A DNA stretch of 64,000 nucleotides from Rhizobium laguerreae (GCF_002008165.1 NZ_MRDM01000030.1:124001-188000), one strand, 5' to 3'; shown: positions 46,037 to 54,462, counted from the first letter of the stretch. Numbers and translations: made by a program. The notes: generated by a model not told the origin, from the letters alone.

Positions 46037-46285
46037 GCTTCCCTCCATCAGACGATCCCCTTCTAACACGGTCGCGGCCTTGGGGCCGCCGGCCCGTCAT
46101 TTCTGTTCTACTCGCCAGCATAACGCCGCCATGTCGGGGCGGCAGTGCCAAACGACAGTGCGAATGACGGGCCGGATAGTTGCCACTCATTTCGACCGGC
46201 CGCACCCTGTTGGTAGGATCGCTTCCTCGCAGAGCCATCACGCCTGCCACACGAGCCAATGCGACAGATAAGGACGTTAACGCCG

Positions 46286-46483
46286 TCAGGTCGCGGCATG
46301 CAGGTCTCGTGCAAGGGCGAGTGCGTCGGCGATCACGGCATGATCACCGATCTGGTTCATCAGGATGAGGATCAGACGGGCGTTCATGGCGTGGCTTTCG
46401 GCTTCCGAAAGGCCCTCATGCGCCTTGATCAAAAGCGCATAGGATTCGTCGGGCCGGTTGAAATTGAGGTTGGTCTCAAGCAT
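46286..46483 (-). CDS. DUF2783 family small protein
   Basis: 65 residues from the ATG at 46483, overlapping the end of the monooxygenase gene by 8 bases. LNFNRPDESYALLIKAHEGL and NARLILILMNQIGD mark the DUF2783 family. These proteins are regularly encoded beside FAD-dependent aromatic monooxygenases. The tight overlap indicates equimolar translation with the monooxygenase and a possible role as small accessory subunit. Function not established. Confidence 0.8.
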   Translation of the reverse strand: MLETNLNFNRPDESYALLIKAHEGLSEAESHAMNARLILILMNQIGDHAVIADALALARDLHAAT

Positions 46484-48110
46484 CGACGAGCTCCTTTGCA
46501 AGGGCGCGGCCAAGGGCGGCTGCGACGGCCTTGGCATTGAAATGCTCAAAGCGCGCAGCCACATGCTGATCGGGGCGTATAAGGTATACTGCCCTTGTGG
46601 CATGTCCGAGATAGCGTTCGACGAGCGCCTTGTTGTCACGGCCTGAGACCGAGAGCACGCTCAACGGGATGCCATAGGCGGAAAATGTCGTCGGAACATC
46701 GGCATTGATAGCGAGAAGGGTGAAATTGCCGCCAAGCAGGTGAAGCAACCAGTCAGCGCCGATAAGCGCGTCCGGGCATGGGCTCCCCGGTCTCGTTCGC
46801 GCAGGAAAGCTCGCCACGTCAGGACCATTGAGTGGGGAACCATCGTAGGTACAAGGCATGGACAGACGACCGGAGTTAACGACCGTTCGCGCGAAGGGAA
46901 CGGTCTCGGCGAGTTGGAGCACAGCATCGCGGAAAAGCTTTGAAATGGCTGATTTCGGAGTAATGAAATCCGTTGCTCGCGTCGAGTTCGCGATGTTCTC
47001 GTCCGCCCCGTAGACCCGCTCACTATCGTAGGTATCGAGCAGAGCATCAGGCGCAAGTCCATGTACCACAAGGGCCAGCTTCCAGCCGAGATTGTCGGCG
47101 TCCTGCACCCCAGAATTGGCACCGCGCGCGCCAAAGGGCGACACCTGATGGGCCGAGTCCCCTGCAAAGAGAACCGGCCCGTGGCGGAACTTGTCCATGC
47201 GGCGACACTGGAATTTATAGATCGAGCACCAGTCTAGCTCGTAGTCTACATTCGGCCCGAGCATTGCGCTCACGCGGGCTCTGATATTCTCCGGCTGGAG
47301 TTCCTTCTGCCGATCGACATTCCAGCCGAGCTGAAAATCGATGCGCCAGATGTCATCGGGTTGCTTGTGAAGAAGAGCGCTGTCGCCCGACTTGAAATGC
47401 GGCTCAAACCAGAACCAGCGCTCGGTCGGAAAATCCGCCTTCATCTTGACGTCAGCAATCAGGAAGTTGTCCTCGAACACGCGTCCGTCAAAGCCGAGAC
47501 CCAGCATGGAACGTATGGGAGAGCGAGCGCCATCACAGGCGACCAGCCAATCCGCCTCCAACACATAAGGACCGTCCGGTGTCATAACATCGATCGTGAC
47601 GTGATCCTCATGCCTTACCACGACGTCGATGCGGTTGCCGCCGCGAATCTCGATCGGCGCGCCCTGGCTCTGCGCCTTGACAATAGCTTCATGGAGGAAC
47701 TTCTCAAACAGCGGCTGCTGGAGATTGACGAATGCCGGAAACGCATGATCGTTTTCCGGCAATAAATTGAACTCATAGAGCAACCTGTTGTCGTGAAAAA
47801 CCTTTCCAACGTTCCATTGTACGCCTTTGGCCAGCATTGCCGCGCCCGCCCCAAGCCGATCGCAGATCTCCAGCGTTCGCTTGGCAAAGCAGATGGCCCG
47901 GCTGCCGAGCCCCGCTCCCTCCTGGTCGTCACAAACGAGAACCGGAACGCCGCGCAAGCCAAGATCGAGTGCGGTTGCAAGCCCTACTGGCCCGCCTCCA
48001 GCGACAACCACCTTGTGCCTGATCGGCGTTACGGCGGTCTGGTCCGGTGACTTGACGTAAGGATACAGGCGGAACGCTAGCGGATAGCGCTCCGTGACGG
48101 GAGTTCTCAT
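46476..48110 (-). CDS. FAD-dependent aromatic monooxygenase (MhpA-like)
   Basis: 544 residues of the class A flavoprotein hydroxylase family. GxGxxG motif in VVVAGGGPVGLATALDLG, the DG motif in ADWLVACDGARSPIR and the GD motif in VLFAGDSAHQVSPFGARG. A C-terminal thioredoxin-like domain follows. Similar to 3-(3-hydroxyphenyl)propionate and 3-hydroxyphenylacetate hydroxylases. With homogentisate dioxygenase nearby, ring hydroxylation that gives homogentisate, for example from 3-hydroxyphenylacetate, is the best guess; no 4-hydroxyphenylpyruvate dioxygenase is in the window. Confidence 0.85.
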   Translation of the reverse strand: MRTPVTERYPLAFRLYPYVKSPDQTAVTPIRHKVVVAGGGPVGLATALDLGLRGVPVLVCDDQEGAGLGSRAICFAKRTLEICDRLGAGAAMLAKGVQWNVGKVFHDNRLLYEFNLLPENDHAFPAFVNLQQPLFEKFLHEAIVKAQSQGAPIEIRGGNRIDVVVRHEDHVTIDVMTPDGPYVLEADWLVACDGARSPIRSMLGLGFDGRVFEDNFLIADVKMKADFPTERWFWFEPHFKSGDSALLHKQPDDIWRIDFQLGWNVDRQKELQPENIRARVSAMLGPNVDYELDWCSIYKFQCRRMDKFRHGPVLFAGDSAHQVSPFGARGANSGVQDADNLGWKLALVVHGLAPDALLDTYDSERVYGADENIANSTRATDFITPKSAISKLFRDAVLQLAETVPFARTVVNSGRLSMPCTYDGSPLNGPDVASFPARTRPGSPCPDALIGADWLLHLLGGNFTLLAINADVPTTFSAYGIPLSVLSVSGRDNKALVERYLGHATRAVYLIRPDQHVAARFEHFNAKAVAAALGRALAKELVDA

Positions 48111-48131
48111 GATCCCTCCTCCGGGAAACGG

Positions 48132-49082
48132 TTAGCCTTGAAGGTCTGCCCACATCTGCATGTCGCGCTCGGCTGTCCAGATACGTGGATGGTCGATACC
48201 GCGCGCCTCGTCATAGCCCCGCGCCACATTGAACGGCAGGCAATGTTCGTAGATGGCATAATCCTTGAACTTCGGATCGCACTCGGAACGAACGGCGTCC
48301 CATGCCTCGCGGAGAGAGCCCCCACGTGCGGCAATGCGCACCACCGGCTTGTAGGTTGAGTCCACGAAATCCCTGGTTCGGTCGAGCGCGCCATTCACCG
48401 CATCACGGCCGATCACTGCATCGCCACGGCCCGGTGCGATGGCCGCCAGGTCATAGGCGCGGATTGCCTCCAGGGTCGCACCCCAGTCGGCAAAATGCCC
48501 GTCGCCGCAATAGCAGGCCGAGTGCGCCTCGACGATATCACCGGTGAACATGACATTCTGGTCCGGCACGTGAATGACGGCGTCGCCGGCAGTGTGAGCG
48601 CGGCCGACTTGCATGATATCGACGCGGCGCTTGCCGAGGAAAACAGACATCTTGGCGTTGAAGGTCGTTGTAGGCCAAGTCAGGCCCGGAATGGACTCAT
48701 GTCCCTGGAACAGGCGCGGGAAGCGCTGAAATTCACTTTCCCAGTCCTCCTGCCCGCGCTCGACCACCATCTTGCGGGCGGCGTCCGACATGATCACCTG
48801 GCCGGCGTTGAAGGCACTGGCCCCGAGCACCCGCACCGCATGATAGTGCGTCAGTACGACATGGCTGATCGGCTTGTCGGTGACGGTGCGAACGCAGTCG
48901 ATCACCTTTTGCGCCAGACGCGGAGTAGCTTGAGCTTCCACGATCATCACGCTGTCATCACCGATAATAACGCCAGAATTAGGATCGCCTTCGGCGGTAA
49001 AGGCATAGAGCCCCTCCCCGACTTCTGTGAAGCTGATCTTCTTGTCGGCGAGGTCGCCTTGCGAAGCAAATGCTTTGGCCAT
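48132..49082 (-). CDS. Metallo-beta-lactamase-fold protein with altered metal site
   Basis: 316 residues. The fold is clear (GLYAFTAEGDPNSGVIIGDD, VMFTGDIVEAHSACYCGDG). The canonical zinc motif HxHxDH is HYHAVR here: H79 and H81 remain, but Asp and His are V83 and R84. The final PGHG-like segment reads PGRGDAV. The metal centre must therefore differ from standard hydrolases. It sits 4 bases after the fumarylacetoacetase gene and 21 before the monooxygenase gene in the homogentisate unit. A thioesterase, lactonase or non-catalytic role is open. Confidence 0.8.
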   Translation of the reverse strand: MAKAFASQGDLADKKISFTEVGEGLYAFTAEGDPNSGVIIGDDSVMIVEAQATPRLAQKVIDCVRTVTDKPISHVVLTHYHAVRVLGASAFNAGQVIMSDAARKMVVERGQEDWESEFQRFPRLFQGHESIPGLTWPTTTFNAKMSVFLGKRRVDIMQVGRAHTAGDAVIHVPDQNVMFTGDIVEAHSACYCGDGHFADWGATLEAIRAYDLAAIAPGRGDAVIGRDAVNGALDRTRDFVDSTYKPVVRIAARGGSLREAWDAVRSECDPKFKDYAIYEHCLPFNVARGYDEARGIDHPRIWTAERDMQMWADLQG

Positions 49083-49086
49083 GGAA

Positions 49087-50355
49087 CTATCCTTGTCGTG
49101 AGTAAGGGTCGGCGAGTGCCGGAAGAATGCGTCCCGTACAGTCGCCGAAACCGATTATGTAGCAGTCACCCTTCGCAACTCCGCGCAGGGTGACGATGTC
49201 GTTGTCGTGAAGGAAGCTGCGCGTCTCTCCGTTCTCAAGCGTGAGCGGCTCCTTGCCACCCCAACTGAGCTCGAGCAGGGAACCACGACTTTCCTTCAGC
49301 GGTCCGGAAATCGTACCGGAGCCGAGAAGATCGCCCGTGTTCATCGGACAGCCGGCGGTTGTATGATGGGCGAGCTGCTGGGCTGCCGAGTAGTACATTT
49401 CCCGGTAGTTGGTGCGGCTGAGGATCGTTTCGGCGGCGTCTTCAGGCGTAAGGCCGACGTCGAGGTCGATATCGTAGAGCAGCGGCCCCGGTTCCGCCAA
49501 ATGTGGCAGAAGCGGCACTTCACGTACCGGTGTCGAGATGCGGAAAGGCTCAAGGGCCGCCTTCATCACGATCCAGGGCGAGATTGTCGTGGCAGTCGCC
49601 TTCGATTGGAATGGTCCGAGCGGCTGATACTCCCATGCCTGGATGTCACGCGCCGACCAATCGTTCAGCAGCACGTATCCAAAAATCATCGCGTCCGCTT
49701 CGGCCACGGTGACGGGTTGTCCACTTTTAGAGGGCAAGCCAACGACCGCGCCCATTTCCAGTTCGATATCGAAGCGCTGCGACGGAGCAAAGCGCGGCAC
49801 CACATCATCGGGGCCTTTTAACTGTCCCCAAGGACGACGCACGTCCGTGCCCGAGACCACCACCGACGAGGCGCGGCCATTATAGCCGATCGGAATATGT
49901 AGCCAGTTGGGCGGCAGCGCGTTTTCCGCCCCTCGAAACATGGTGCCCACGTTGAAGGCATGATGCCGGCCCGCGTAGAAATCGGTGTACTCGACGACCT
50001 GGAATGGCAGATGCAACTGGGCCCCTGCAAGCGGCACCAAATGGACCTCGACCGCGCGGTGACGCGCGGCGCCCTCTTGGAGAAGTTTCGTCAGTTGCAA
50101 CCGCAGTGCGTTCCAGACTGCGGGACCGGCCGCCATCACGCTATTCCACCGGGGTTGATCGAGAAGCGGCCCCCCGTCTAGGCTGATCAAGCCGGTCTTC
50201 TCAAGTGCCGTCACATCAAGAATACGATTGCCTATGGCTATGCCGCAACGTCTTGCACCGTCTGGGGTGGAAAAGACGCCGCACGGCAGATTGTTGAGCG
50301 GGAAAGGACATCCGGCATCGTTGGCGCCTTCGACCCAGCTGCGTTTAAGCGGCAT
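49087..50355 (-). CDS. fahA: Fumarylacetoacetase
   Basis: 422 residues, full length. N-terminal SH3-like domain (PFPLNNLPCGVFSTPDG) and the catalytic domain with YTDFYAGRHHAFNVG, which contains catalytic His and metal-binding residues, then FDIELEMGAVVG and LLNDWSARDIQAWE. It cleaves fumarylacetoacetate to fumarate and acetoacetate, the last step of homogentisate degradation. Confidence 0.95.
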   Translation of the reverse strand: MPLKRSWVEGANDAGCPFPLNNLPCGVFSTPDGARRCGIAIGNRILDVTALEKTGLISLDGGPLLDQPRWNSVMAAGPAVWNALRLQLTKLLQEGAARHRAVEVHLVPLAGAQLHLPFQVVEYTDFYAGRHHAFNVGTMFRGAENALPPNWLHIPIGYNGRASSVVVSGTDVRRPWGQLKGPDDVVPRFAPSQRFDIELEMGAVVGLPSKSGQPVTVAEADAMIFGYVLLNDWSARDIQAWEYQPLGPFQSKATATTISPWIVMKAALEPFRISTPVREVPLLPHLAEPGPLLYDIDLDVGLTPEDAAETILSRTNYREMYYSAAQQLAHHTTAGCPMNTGDLLGSGTISGPLKESRGSLLELSWGGKEPLTLENGETRSFLHDNDIVTLRGVAKGDCYIIGFGDCTGRILPALADPYSRQG

Positions 50356-50401
50356 TTTGAAAATCCATTTCTAAGGATGTGTACGTCAACCTGTGGGCTG
50401 C

Positions 50402-51766
50402 TTACGGCTTTACGCCAGGAGTGCCGTCGAACTTCTTCTCCAGACTGTCCCAGCAGTCGATGTAATCGTCCTGCATCGGCGCGTCCTTGGCCGCCCATTC
50501 CGTGAGGTGCTGAGGGAAGCGCGTCTCAAACATGAAGCTCATGGTCTCCGACTGGAACTGCGGAACCATCGGCTCGTTCGAACCCTGCTCGAATGCGTTG
50601 CGGTCGGGTCCGTGCGGGAGCATGCAATTGTGGAGGCTCATGCCACCAGGCGCAAAGCCCTGTGGCTTGGCATCGTACACCCCATAGATGTTGCCCATCA
50701 GCTCGGACATGATGTTCTTGTGGTACCACGGCGGACGGAAGGAATGCTCGGCGACCATCCAGCGTTCGCGAAACAGTACAAAATCGATGTTGGCGGTTCC
50801 CTCCTGCCCGGATGGCGCCGTGAGCACCGTGAAAATGGATGGGTCGGGATGGTCAAACAGGATCGCGCCGACGGGCGAATAGGTGCGCAGATCGTACTTG
50901 TAGGCGCAATAATTGCCGTGCCATGCGACGATATCGAGCGGGGAGTGGCCGATGCTGGTCTCATGAAACTGACCGCACCATTTCAGGATAACGCGTGAAG
51001 CCACCTCGCGATCCTCGAATGCGGCCACCGGGCACTTGAAATCACGTGGATTGGCCAGGCAGTTGGCTCCGATCGGTCCACGATGGGGCAGGTCGAATTT
51101 CTGGCCATAATTCTCGCAGACGAACCCGCGGCAAGGTCCTTCCAGAACTTCGACTCGATAGACCAGACCGCGTGGCAGGATCGCGATTTCCTTCGGCTCA
51201 AGATCGATCACCCCCAGCTCCGTGTAGAATCGAAGCCTGCCTTCCTGCGGTACTACGAGGAGCTCGCCATCGGCGGAGTAGAAATACTCGTCGATCATCG
51301 AGTCTGTCACGAGATAGACATGGCTCGCCATACCGGTCTGCGTGTTCACATCGCCGGCGGTCGTCACCGTTCTCATGCCAGTCACCCAAGTCAGCCTTTC
51401 AGCGGCATGCGGGATTGGATCCCAACGATACTGGCCTAATGAGACCACGTGAGGCAGAACATGTGGAGCAGACTTCCAATGCGGGATGTCGATATTCGCA
51501 AAGCGCCCGGTGTGCTTGACCGAGGGGCGGATGCGATAGCACCAGGTGCGCTCGTTCTGCCCTCGCGGAGCGGTGAAGGCGGTCCCAGATAGCTGCTCTG
51601 CATAGAGGCCGTAACTGCATTTTTGCGGCGAATTCTGCCCCTGAGGGAGCGCGCCGGGCAACGCTTCGGTCTCAAAATCATTTCCGAACCCGGGCATGTA
51701 CCCACCATGCGGGCCCGTGTTTGTGAGTGCTCGGGTCATGGCCGGGGCAATCGGATGGTGGTGCAT
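50402..51766 (-). CDS. hmgA: Homogentisate 1,2-dioxygenase
   Basis: 454 residues from the ATG at 51766 preceded by GGAGGAAA. Family blocks include MPGFGNDFETEALPGALPQGQ in parts, NERTWCYRIRPS, and the C-terminal iron region FRPPWYHKNIMSELMG with DGMSLHNCM-like GGMSLHNCMLPHGPD. Iron(II) enzyme opening the homogentisate ring to maleylacetoacetate. First gene of the minus-strand unit, divergent from maiA. Confidence 0.95.
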   Translation of the reverse strand: MHHHPIAPAMTRALTNTGPHGGYMPGFGNDFETEALPGALPQGQNSPQKCSYGLYAEQLSGTAFTAPRGQNERTWCYRIRPSVKHTGRFANIDIPHWKSAPHVLPHVVSLGQYRWDPIPHAAERLTWVTGMRTVTTAGDVNTQTGMASHVYLVTDSMIDEYFYSADGELLVVPQEGRLRFYTELGVIDLEPKEIAILPRGLVYRVEVLEGPCRGFVCENYGQKFDLPHRGPIGANCLANPRDFKCPVAAFEDREVASRVILKWCGQFHETSIGHSPLDIVAWHGNYCAYKYDLRTYSPVGAILFDHPDPSIFTVLTAPSGQEGTANIDFVLFRERWMVAEHSFRPPWYHKNIMSELMGNIYGVYDAKPQGFAPGGMSLHNCMLPHGPDRNAFEQGSNEPMVPQFQSETMSFMFETRFPQHLTEWAAKDAPMQDDYIDCWDSLEKKFDGTPGVKP

Positions 51767-51810
51767 CGTTTCCTCCTGAAGGAGCATGTCTTCTGATCGA
51801 CTGAATAACT

Positions 51811-51826
51811 AGTTGCATTCGCAACT
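51811..51826. promoter_or_regulatory. Candidate MarR (HmgR) operator between hmgA and maiA
   Basis: AGTTGC-ATTC-GCAACT is a 16-bp interrupted palindrome in the 102-base divergent promoter, 45 bases from the hmgA start and 43 from the maiA start. Its size and TTGCNNNNGCAA core fit MarR-family sites. The MarR gene at 52541 is the obvious binder, controlling both directions. Confidence 0.6.
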
Positions 51827-51868
51827 TTGTCAAGATAAAGTTTGATGGATGGTAAGGCAGGAACTGCG

Positions 51869-52495
51869 ATGCAGACGATTCTTCATGACTATTGGCGGTC
51901 TTCAGCGTCCTACAGGGTGCGGATAGGCTTGAATTTGCTTGGATTGCCCTATCGAAGCGTATCCATTGATTTGCTCGGGGGCGATCAGCGTGGCGCCGAC
52001 TACCTCGCTCGCAACCCTCAGGGGCTTGTGCCCGCCCTCGAAATTGACGGCGTCGTCCTGACGCAATCACTTGCCATTCTTGAGTATCTCAACGAGACGC
52101 ATGCCGCCGGTTGGCTTGGCTCGGCCTCACTGGAGAAGGCGCGTATCCGAGCGCTAGCATATGCGATAGCAATGGAGGTTCACCCGGTCTGCAATCTCCG
52201 CGTCGCGCGCTATGCAGTTTCGCTTGGCGGAACGACCCTTGAAGATTGGATGAAGCATTTTATCCGTAATGGTCTTGCCGATTTCGAAGCCATGCTCGCC
52301 CAGACCAGACGCCCAAGCCAATATTGCCACGGCAGCGCGGTTAGCCTTGCTGATATTTGCCTTGTTCCGCAGGTCTACAACGCGGCGCGCTGGAACGTGG
52401 ATATGTCAGAGTTTCCAAAAACTGCGGCTATCGCCGCTCAGCTAGAACAGCTAGAGGCATTTCTTGCCGCTCACCCCGACAGAGCAAGTCCCTAA
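51869..52495 (+). CDS. maiA: Maleylacetoacetate isomerase
   Basis: 208 residues from the ATG at 51869 (AGGA upstream). Zeta-class glutathione transferase: the SSASYRVRIGLNLLGL signature carries the catalytic serine, and NPQGLVPALEIDG plus LTQSLAILEYL form the glutathione site. It isomerises maleylacetoacetate to fumarylacetoacetate. Divergent from hmgA, upstream of the regulator. Confidence 0.93.
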   Translation: MQTILHDYWRSSASYRVRIGLNLLGLPYRSVSIDLLGGDQRGADYLARNPQGLVPALEIDGVVLTQSLAILEYLNETHAAGWLGSASLEKARIRALAYAIAMEVHPVCNLRVARYAVSLGGTTLEDWMKHFIRNGLADFEAMLAQTRRPSQYCHGSAVSLADICLVPQVYNAARWNVDMSEFPKTAAIAAQLEQLEAFLAAHPDRASP

Positions 52496-52540
52496 TCGTG
52501 ACTTATCCCGAATCCTGTGGCACGGTCGGGCGGGATTATA

Positions 52541-52996
52541 ATGGATGTCGGAATGGCAGAGCACGATACCGACCCGGAATTCGATCTAGAGCAGTTTCTC
52601 CCCTATCTGCTCAATCAGGCGGCGGAAGCAACCTCGCGCTCGTTTCAGGCGGTGTATGTTGATCTTTACGGTATGACACGCACGCAGTGGCGCGTGATGG
52701 CCAACCTTGGCAAGTTTGGCGCGATGACGGCAAAGGACATCTGCGACATCTCTCATATCGAAAAGAGCAAAGTTAGCCGCGCCGTTTCCACACTTGAGTC
52801 AGCAGGTTTTCTCCTGCGAACGCCAAGCGAGGATGACCGACGGGCCGAGTTTCTCAGTCTTACTGAGCAGGGAATGACTGTGTTCCGCGATCTTGGACAT
52901 CGCGCAAACGAATATGATAGAAAATTGCGGGCAGATCTTGGGGAGCAGATCTCTAACGAACTTATCCATTTGCTGGGGATGTTGATGAAGCGTTGA
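52541..52996 (+). CDS. MarR family transcriptional regulator, likely of homogentisate genes
   Basis: 151 residues from 52541; 52553 is an alternative start. Winged helix-turn-helix: RTQWRVMANLGKFGAMTAKDICD, SHIEKSKVSRAVSTLESAGFL in pieces and the wing EDDRRAEFLSLTEQG. It follows maiA by 45 bases and lies beside a palindromic site between hmgA and maiA. HmgR-type regulators in other proteobacteria are derepressed by homogentisate. Confidence 0.88.
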   Translation: MDVGMAEHDTDPEFDLEQFLPYLLNQAAEATSRSFQAVYVDLYGMTRTQWRVMANLGKFGAMTAKDICDISHIEKSKVSRAVSTLESAGFLLRTPSEDDRRAEFLSLTEQGMTVFRDLGHRANEYDRKLRADLGEQISNELIHLLGMLMKR

Positions 52997-53089
52997 CGGC
53001 TACTCAACGCCCCTCCCCAAGGGCCAAACGTTATCACGCGACTTCAGCTAGCTTCTCCATTATCGGATGCCGCGATAGCTTTCAAATGA

Positions 53090-53329
53090 GAGAAAAAGGC
53101 GGCCCACGGGACCCAACGACCTGGTGAACCGATCCATGAAAAGGCCATGCCGGTCCTGTTGCTGACGAAGGAAGAGACGGACACCTGGATGCGGGCGCCA
53201 TGGGAAGAAGCCAAGGAACTGGCCCGTCCGTTACCGAATGATGCGCTGATCATTTCCTCACGCGAACCGTACGGATCCACGATCGTGCCGAAATCCGGAG
53301 AGCTGGTGGAACAGGGCAGTCTGCTTTGA
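53090..53329 (+). pseudogene. C-terminal remnant of SOS-response-associated peptidase (SRAP/YedK)
   Basis: The frame reads GEPIHEKAMPVLLLTKEE followed by TWMRAPWEEAKELARPLP, which corresponds to the C-terminal quarter of SRAP proteins (IH-KAMPVILT-EE-D-WM-AP--EA--LQRPLP). An in-frame stop at 53087 precedes it, and the catalytic Cys2 and the DNA-binding core are absent. SRAP covalently caps abasic sites in DNA. Together with the imuB/dnaE2 remnants 5 kb further it points to loss of DNA-damage genes in this zone. Confidence 0.65.
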
Positions 53330-53354
53330 CGCCTGAATTCCGGACTTGTTTCGG

Positions 53355-53393
53355 AAAACGAAAAAGCCTGCCGCGGGAGGAGGTGCGGCAGGC
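53355..53393 (-). terminator. Intrinsic terminator, last hairpin of the anti-SD RNA
   Basis: Perfect 9-bp stem GCCTGCCGC (53366-53374) with GCGGCAGGC (53385-53393), loop on the minus strand ACCTCCTCCC. Reading minus, the stem is followed by TTTTTCGTTTT. Confidence 0.75.
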
Positions 53394-53548
53394 TTTCCAA
53401 AAAATTGAACAACGGCTGGGAGGAGGAGTGCCGTTGTTCCGTCAGGCACCCGTTGGGAGGAGGAGTGGGTCGCCTGAAACACGAAGCTCTGCGGGAGGAG
53501 GTGCATTGCTTCGATGACTTGAAGATACCAGAGGCTACCCCGATCGCC
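53356..53548 (-). ncRNA. Tandem anti-Shine-Dalgarno hairpin RNA (alpha-r14/NfeR or CcsR 'cuckoo' type)
   Basis: Four consecutive hairpins on the minus strand, each showing CCTCCTCCC in its loop: stems 53482-53513 (CGAAGC/GCTTCG), 53442-53477 (TCAGGC/GCCTGA plus ACCC/GGGT), 53407-53439 (10 bp, GAACAACGGC) and 53366-53393 (9 bp). Stem sequences differ while the loops are conserved, which is the mark of selection on the loop. Hairpins three and four are each followed by a T-run (T6, then TTTTTCGTTTT). Alphaproteobacterial RNAs with such loops (alpha-r14 family including NfeR1 of Sinorhizobium; CcsR of Rhodobacter) are known trans-acting regulators that pair with ribosome binding sites. The 5' end is an estimate. 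Confidence 0.8.
53399..53439 (-). terminator. Internal intrinsic terminator, third hairpin of the anti-SD RNA
   Basis: Perfect 10-bp stem GAACAACGGC/GCCGTTGTTC (53407-53416 with 53430-53439). On the minus strand it is followed by AATTTTTTGG. Termination here would give a three-hairpin RNA; read-through would add the fourth hairpin. Confidence 0.65.
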
Positions 53549-53554
53549 AGCGCT

Positions 53555-53561
53555 TAGATGG
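53555..53561 (-). promoter_or_regulatory. Possible -10 element of the hairpin RNA
   Basis: Minus strand reads CCATCTA here, matching the -10 core CCATNT of rhizobial RpoH-type promoters. No convincing CTTGAA -35 was found at the right distance, only TTGCAG-like sequence. Weak support. Confidence 0.25.
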
Positions 53562-53619
53562 CCGTGCAGCCATGCGCTTGCTGCAATGCAATATAGTCCC
53601 TGTGCTCATTTTTCGGCCA

Positions 53620-53925
53620 CTATGGTGGAGACGGAGGCTTCTTTATGATTGTCTCGAAACCGAGAACGAATTCGATCACCTTGGTGGAAGACATTTCGCA
53701 CGGCTTCAAGATCGGCCCAGCCAATCGATAGAGGTTGAAACTGACGATATCGGTTCCGCTAAGCTCCTCGCCATAAAGCCATGTCCGTTTGCCATCCTCC
53801 AACCGCTTGACGGTCACGCCCCATGGTCGCTTACCAAAATGTCCATCGACATAGCCGTTCGGCAATTTCGCAAGCGCGTCTTCGAATGTCGCCTGGACCG
53901 ATGGAGGGTTCTTGCCGTCGGTCAT
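53620..53925 (-). CDS. Hypothetical small protein
   Basis: 101 residues from the ATG at 53925 (53937 would add four). It reads as a compact, plausible protein: FEDALAKLPNGYVDGHFGKR, WGVTVKRLEDGKRTWLYGEELSG, DIVSFNLYRLAGPILKPCEMS. No family or motif recognised; no signal peptide or membrane segment. It ends 72 bases before the estimated start of the hairpin RNA on the same strand, so co-transcription is possible. Confidence 0.6.
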   Translation of the reverse strand: MTDGKNPPSVQATFEDALAKLPNGYVDGHFGKRPWGVTVKRLEDGKRTWLYGEELSGTDIVSFNLYRLAGPILKPCEMSSTKVIEFVLGFETIIKKPPSPP

Positions 53926-53937
53926 GGTGCCCGGCAT

Positions 53938-54462
53938 TCGTCGCAGATCCCGCAGCCATCGTCATCCATGCTCGAGGCCGGACGTTACCTTCGACAGCAA
54001 GGACATGCCGTTGCATCCGACGCACACTTCACTGGAGCATGGCCATGGATCGAAGCGCGGCCGAAAGTATGCATCGAAATTCTTCCGCCGGACCGTGATG
54101 AGAAGTTCGGTACACTAGAGATAGTGAACCTCGAAGGCTGCACAAGCCGGCAGACATTGCTGTCGGAGATTGGCCAGTGCGGAACCTGGGCGGCCTGTCT
54201 CCATTGCCAAGAGCTACTCTAACGGGCGCATTCCCACGATTGGCTGCCGACACGGCCACCGTGCTCGACGTTCGTAAACATCATGGCCAATCGGCGCCAA
54301 AACACAGGCGATCAGCTTGACAGAAGATTACCGGTTCGAAGATATCTGCAGGGCCCTATCTAATAGTGAAAATGACGTTGCTGCAGGTTCGGAGGACATC
54401 GTGGGCGCAGGGAGCAAGTGCCGAACACATGTCGTTCTCAAGGGACATAAGGAAGCAAAACT
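53938..54462. other. Intergenic, no gene seen
   Basis: 525 bases with several short overlapping frames, none like a known protein, and no clear RNA structure. Likely decayed sequence within the remnant-rich zone. Confidence 0.4.

Noticed and set aside
53044..53412. 122-residue minus-strand frame covering the SRAP remnant and part of the hairpin RNA
   Set aside because: It crosses a terminator structure and is antisense to recognisable SRAP sequence; no independent support.
53355..53520. Repeated GGGAGGAGG as possible CRISPR-like or minisatellite repeats
   Set aside because: Spacing is irregular and each copy sits in the loop of its own complementary stem, which fits an RNA with repeated hairpins and not a direct-repeat array.
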